Shown here: piece by piece, positions 63,060 through 64,000 of the stretch
Layout of the letters: the number at the start of each line of letters is the position of its first letter
How positions within the stretch are numbered: position 1 is the stretch's first letter
Source of the DNA: Flavobacterium sp. DG2-3
Lineage (GTDB): Bacteria > Bacteroidota > Bacteroidia > Flavobacteriales > Flavobacteriaceae
NCBI RefSeq assembly: GCF_030730925.1
Contig: NZ_JAVAMB010000009.1
Span: 124,001-188,000, forward strand
DNA: 64,000 nt
Direction: 5' to 3'
The notes under the pieces: generated by a model
What the model saw: only the letters and a program-made list of their open reading frames with translations
The model's database searches: none
Told to the model about the DNA's origin: nothing
Made by a program: the position numbers and the translations under genes

Positions 63060-64000
63060 ATGAGAACAGATGCTTTTGCTTTAAGACACATTGGCCCAAG
63101 AGAAACCGATCTTCCATTTATGTTGAAGACTATTGGAGTTGACTCTATTGAACAACTGGTTTATGAAACACTTCCAGATGATATTCGTCTAAAAGCACCT
63201 TTGAATTTAGAACCTGCCATGACAGAATTCGAATATGCAAATCATATTCGCGACTTAGGAAAGAAAAATAGAACATTTAAATCATACATTGGTTTAGGGT
63301 ATCACCCAACTATTGTTCCGGCTCCAATTCAAAGAAATATTTTTGAAAACCCAGGATGGTATACAGCTTACACTCCTTATCAGGCAGAAATTGCTCAAGG
63401 TCGTTTAGAAGCTATTTTAAATTTCCAAACTACGGTTATCGAATTAACGGGAATGGAAATCGCAAACGCTTCTTTATTGGATGAAGGAACTGCAGCTGCT
63501 GAAGCTATGGCGTTATTATTTGACGTTCGTACTCGTGACCAAAAGAAAAATAATACACACAAATTCTTCGTTTCTGAAGAAATTTTACCACAAACTTTAT
63601 CTGTACTTCAAACGCGTTCAACTCCAATCGGAATTGAATTGGTTGTTGGAAACCACGAAAACTTTGATTTTTCTACAGAGTTTTTCGGAGCAATTTTACA
63701 ATATCCGGGAAAATACGGTCAGGTAAACGATTACAGTGCTTTTGTTGCTAAAGCAAAAGAAAACGAAATCAAAGTTGCCTTTGCTGCTGATATTTTATCA
63801 TTGGCGACATTAACTTCTCCAGGAGAAATGGGAGCTGCAGTTGTTGTTGGAACTACACAGCGTTTTGGTGTACCAATGGGTTACGGTGGTCCTCACGCTG
63901 CATATTTCGCAACTAAAGATGAGTACAAACGTTCTATGCCGGGTCGTATCATCGGAGTTTCGATTGATGTGAACGGAAATCGTGCTTTACGTATGGCTTT
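63060..64000 (+). CDS. gcvP: Glycine dehydrogenase (P-protein), N-terminal part, cut by window edge
   Basis: PLP-dependent decarboxylating subunit of the glycine cleavage system. The ATG is at 63060, and about 313 codons are visible before the window ends. The N-terminus MRTDAFALRHIGPRETD, GYHPTIVPAPIQRNIFENPG, TAYTPYQAEIAQGRLEA and VPMGYGGPHAAYFATKDEYK are all characteristic. The PLP lysine lies further on, outside the window. Confidence 0.95.
   Translation, partial: MRTDAFALRHIGPRETDLPFMLKTIGVDSIEQLVYETLPDDIRLKAPLNLEPAMTEFEYANHIRDLGKKNRTFKSYIGLGYHPTIVPAPIQRNIFENPGWYTAYTPYQAEIAQGRLEAILNFQTTVIELTGMEIANASLLDEGTAAAEAMALLFDVRTRDQKKNNTHKFFVSEEILPQTLSVLQTRSTPIGIELVVGNHENFDFSTEFFGAILQYPGKYGQVNDYSAFVAKAKENEIKVAFAADILSLATLTSPGEMGAAVVVGTTQRFGVPMGYGGPHAAYFATKDEYKRSMPGRIIGVSIDVNGNRALRMA

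Overview
The window is chromosomal DNA of a Bacteroidota bacterium, almost certainly a Flavobacterium or close relative in Flavobacteriaceae. The evidence is AT-rich DNA, promoters of the TTTG-N19/20-TAnnTTTG type, A-rich ribosome-binding regions without Shine-Dalgarno signals, two SusC/SusD pairs with the typical Flavobacterium SusC N-terminus, an S46 dipeptidyl-peptidase and many genus-type intergenic inverted repeats. The left end cuts into rplP and the right end cuts into gcvP.

Layout. 1-7757 is the minus-strand ribosomal block: rpsL-rpsG-fusA-rpsJ form one unit with its own promoter and terminator, and rplC-rplD-rplW-rplB-rplS19-rplV-rpsC-rplP form a second unit with its own promoter. 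7864-20556 is plus-strand outer-membrane machinery: an Omp85-like barrel, then two SusC/SusD loci, the second carrying two extra small lipoproteins. 20643-28727 holds housekeeping genes: an RlmB-type rRNA methylase, a DUF2490 barrel, a rhomboid protease, rarA, a YjjG-like HAD, radC and mpl. 28954-35247 is a 2097-residue alpha-2-macroglobulin with a SusC plug-like insert. A repeat-rich spacer and an S46 peptidase follow. 38185-42550 holds a small barrel and the minus-strand genes obgE, a CNNM/CorC protein, adk and hpt. 42737-46558 encodes a sorbosone-dehydrogenase-like lipoprotein and a TonB receptor.

46581-55746 mixes core and accessory genes. A RHH/PIN toxin-antitoxin pair precedes purK. purK and purE are separated by a two-gene ATPase plus HNH-nuclease cassette that resembles Septu (PtuAB) anti-phage systems. 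After purE come an M3 oligopeptidase, a SanA-like protein and an AT-rich gene with a HEPN-like Rx5H motif. I regard this stretch as the best candidate for a little-described system.

55876-64000 holds a CPA1 antiporter, a MarR/GbsR-led cluster of little-characterised genes (DUF2071, DCC/YuxK-like, TIGR01777 epimerase, SRPBCC), a DUF1090 protein, a UbiA-like membrane protein and the start of gcvP. Spacers at about 35.3-35.7, 44.0-44.4, 47.1-47.3, 51.7, 59.4, 60.4-60.8 and 61.7-62.0 kb are packed with long, often nested inverted repeats. Several genes have a TAnnTTTG-like box ending four or five bases before the ATG, which suggests leaderless transcripts. No rRNA, tRNA, CRISPR array or complete insertion sequence was seen.
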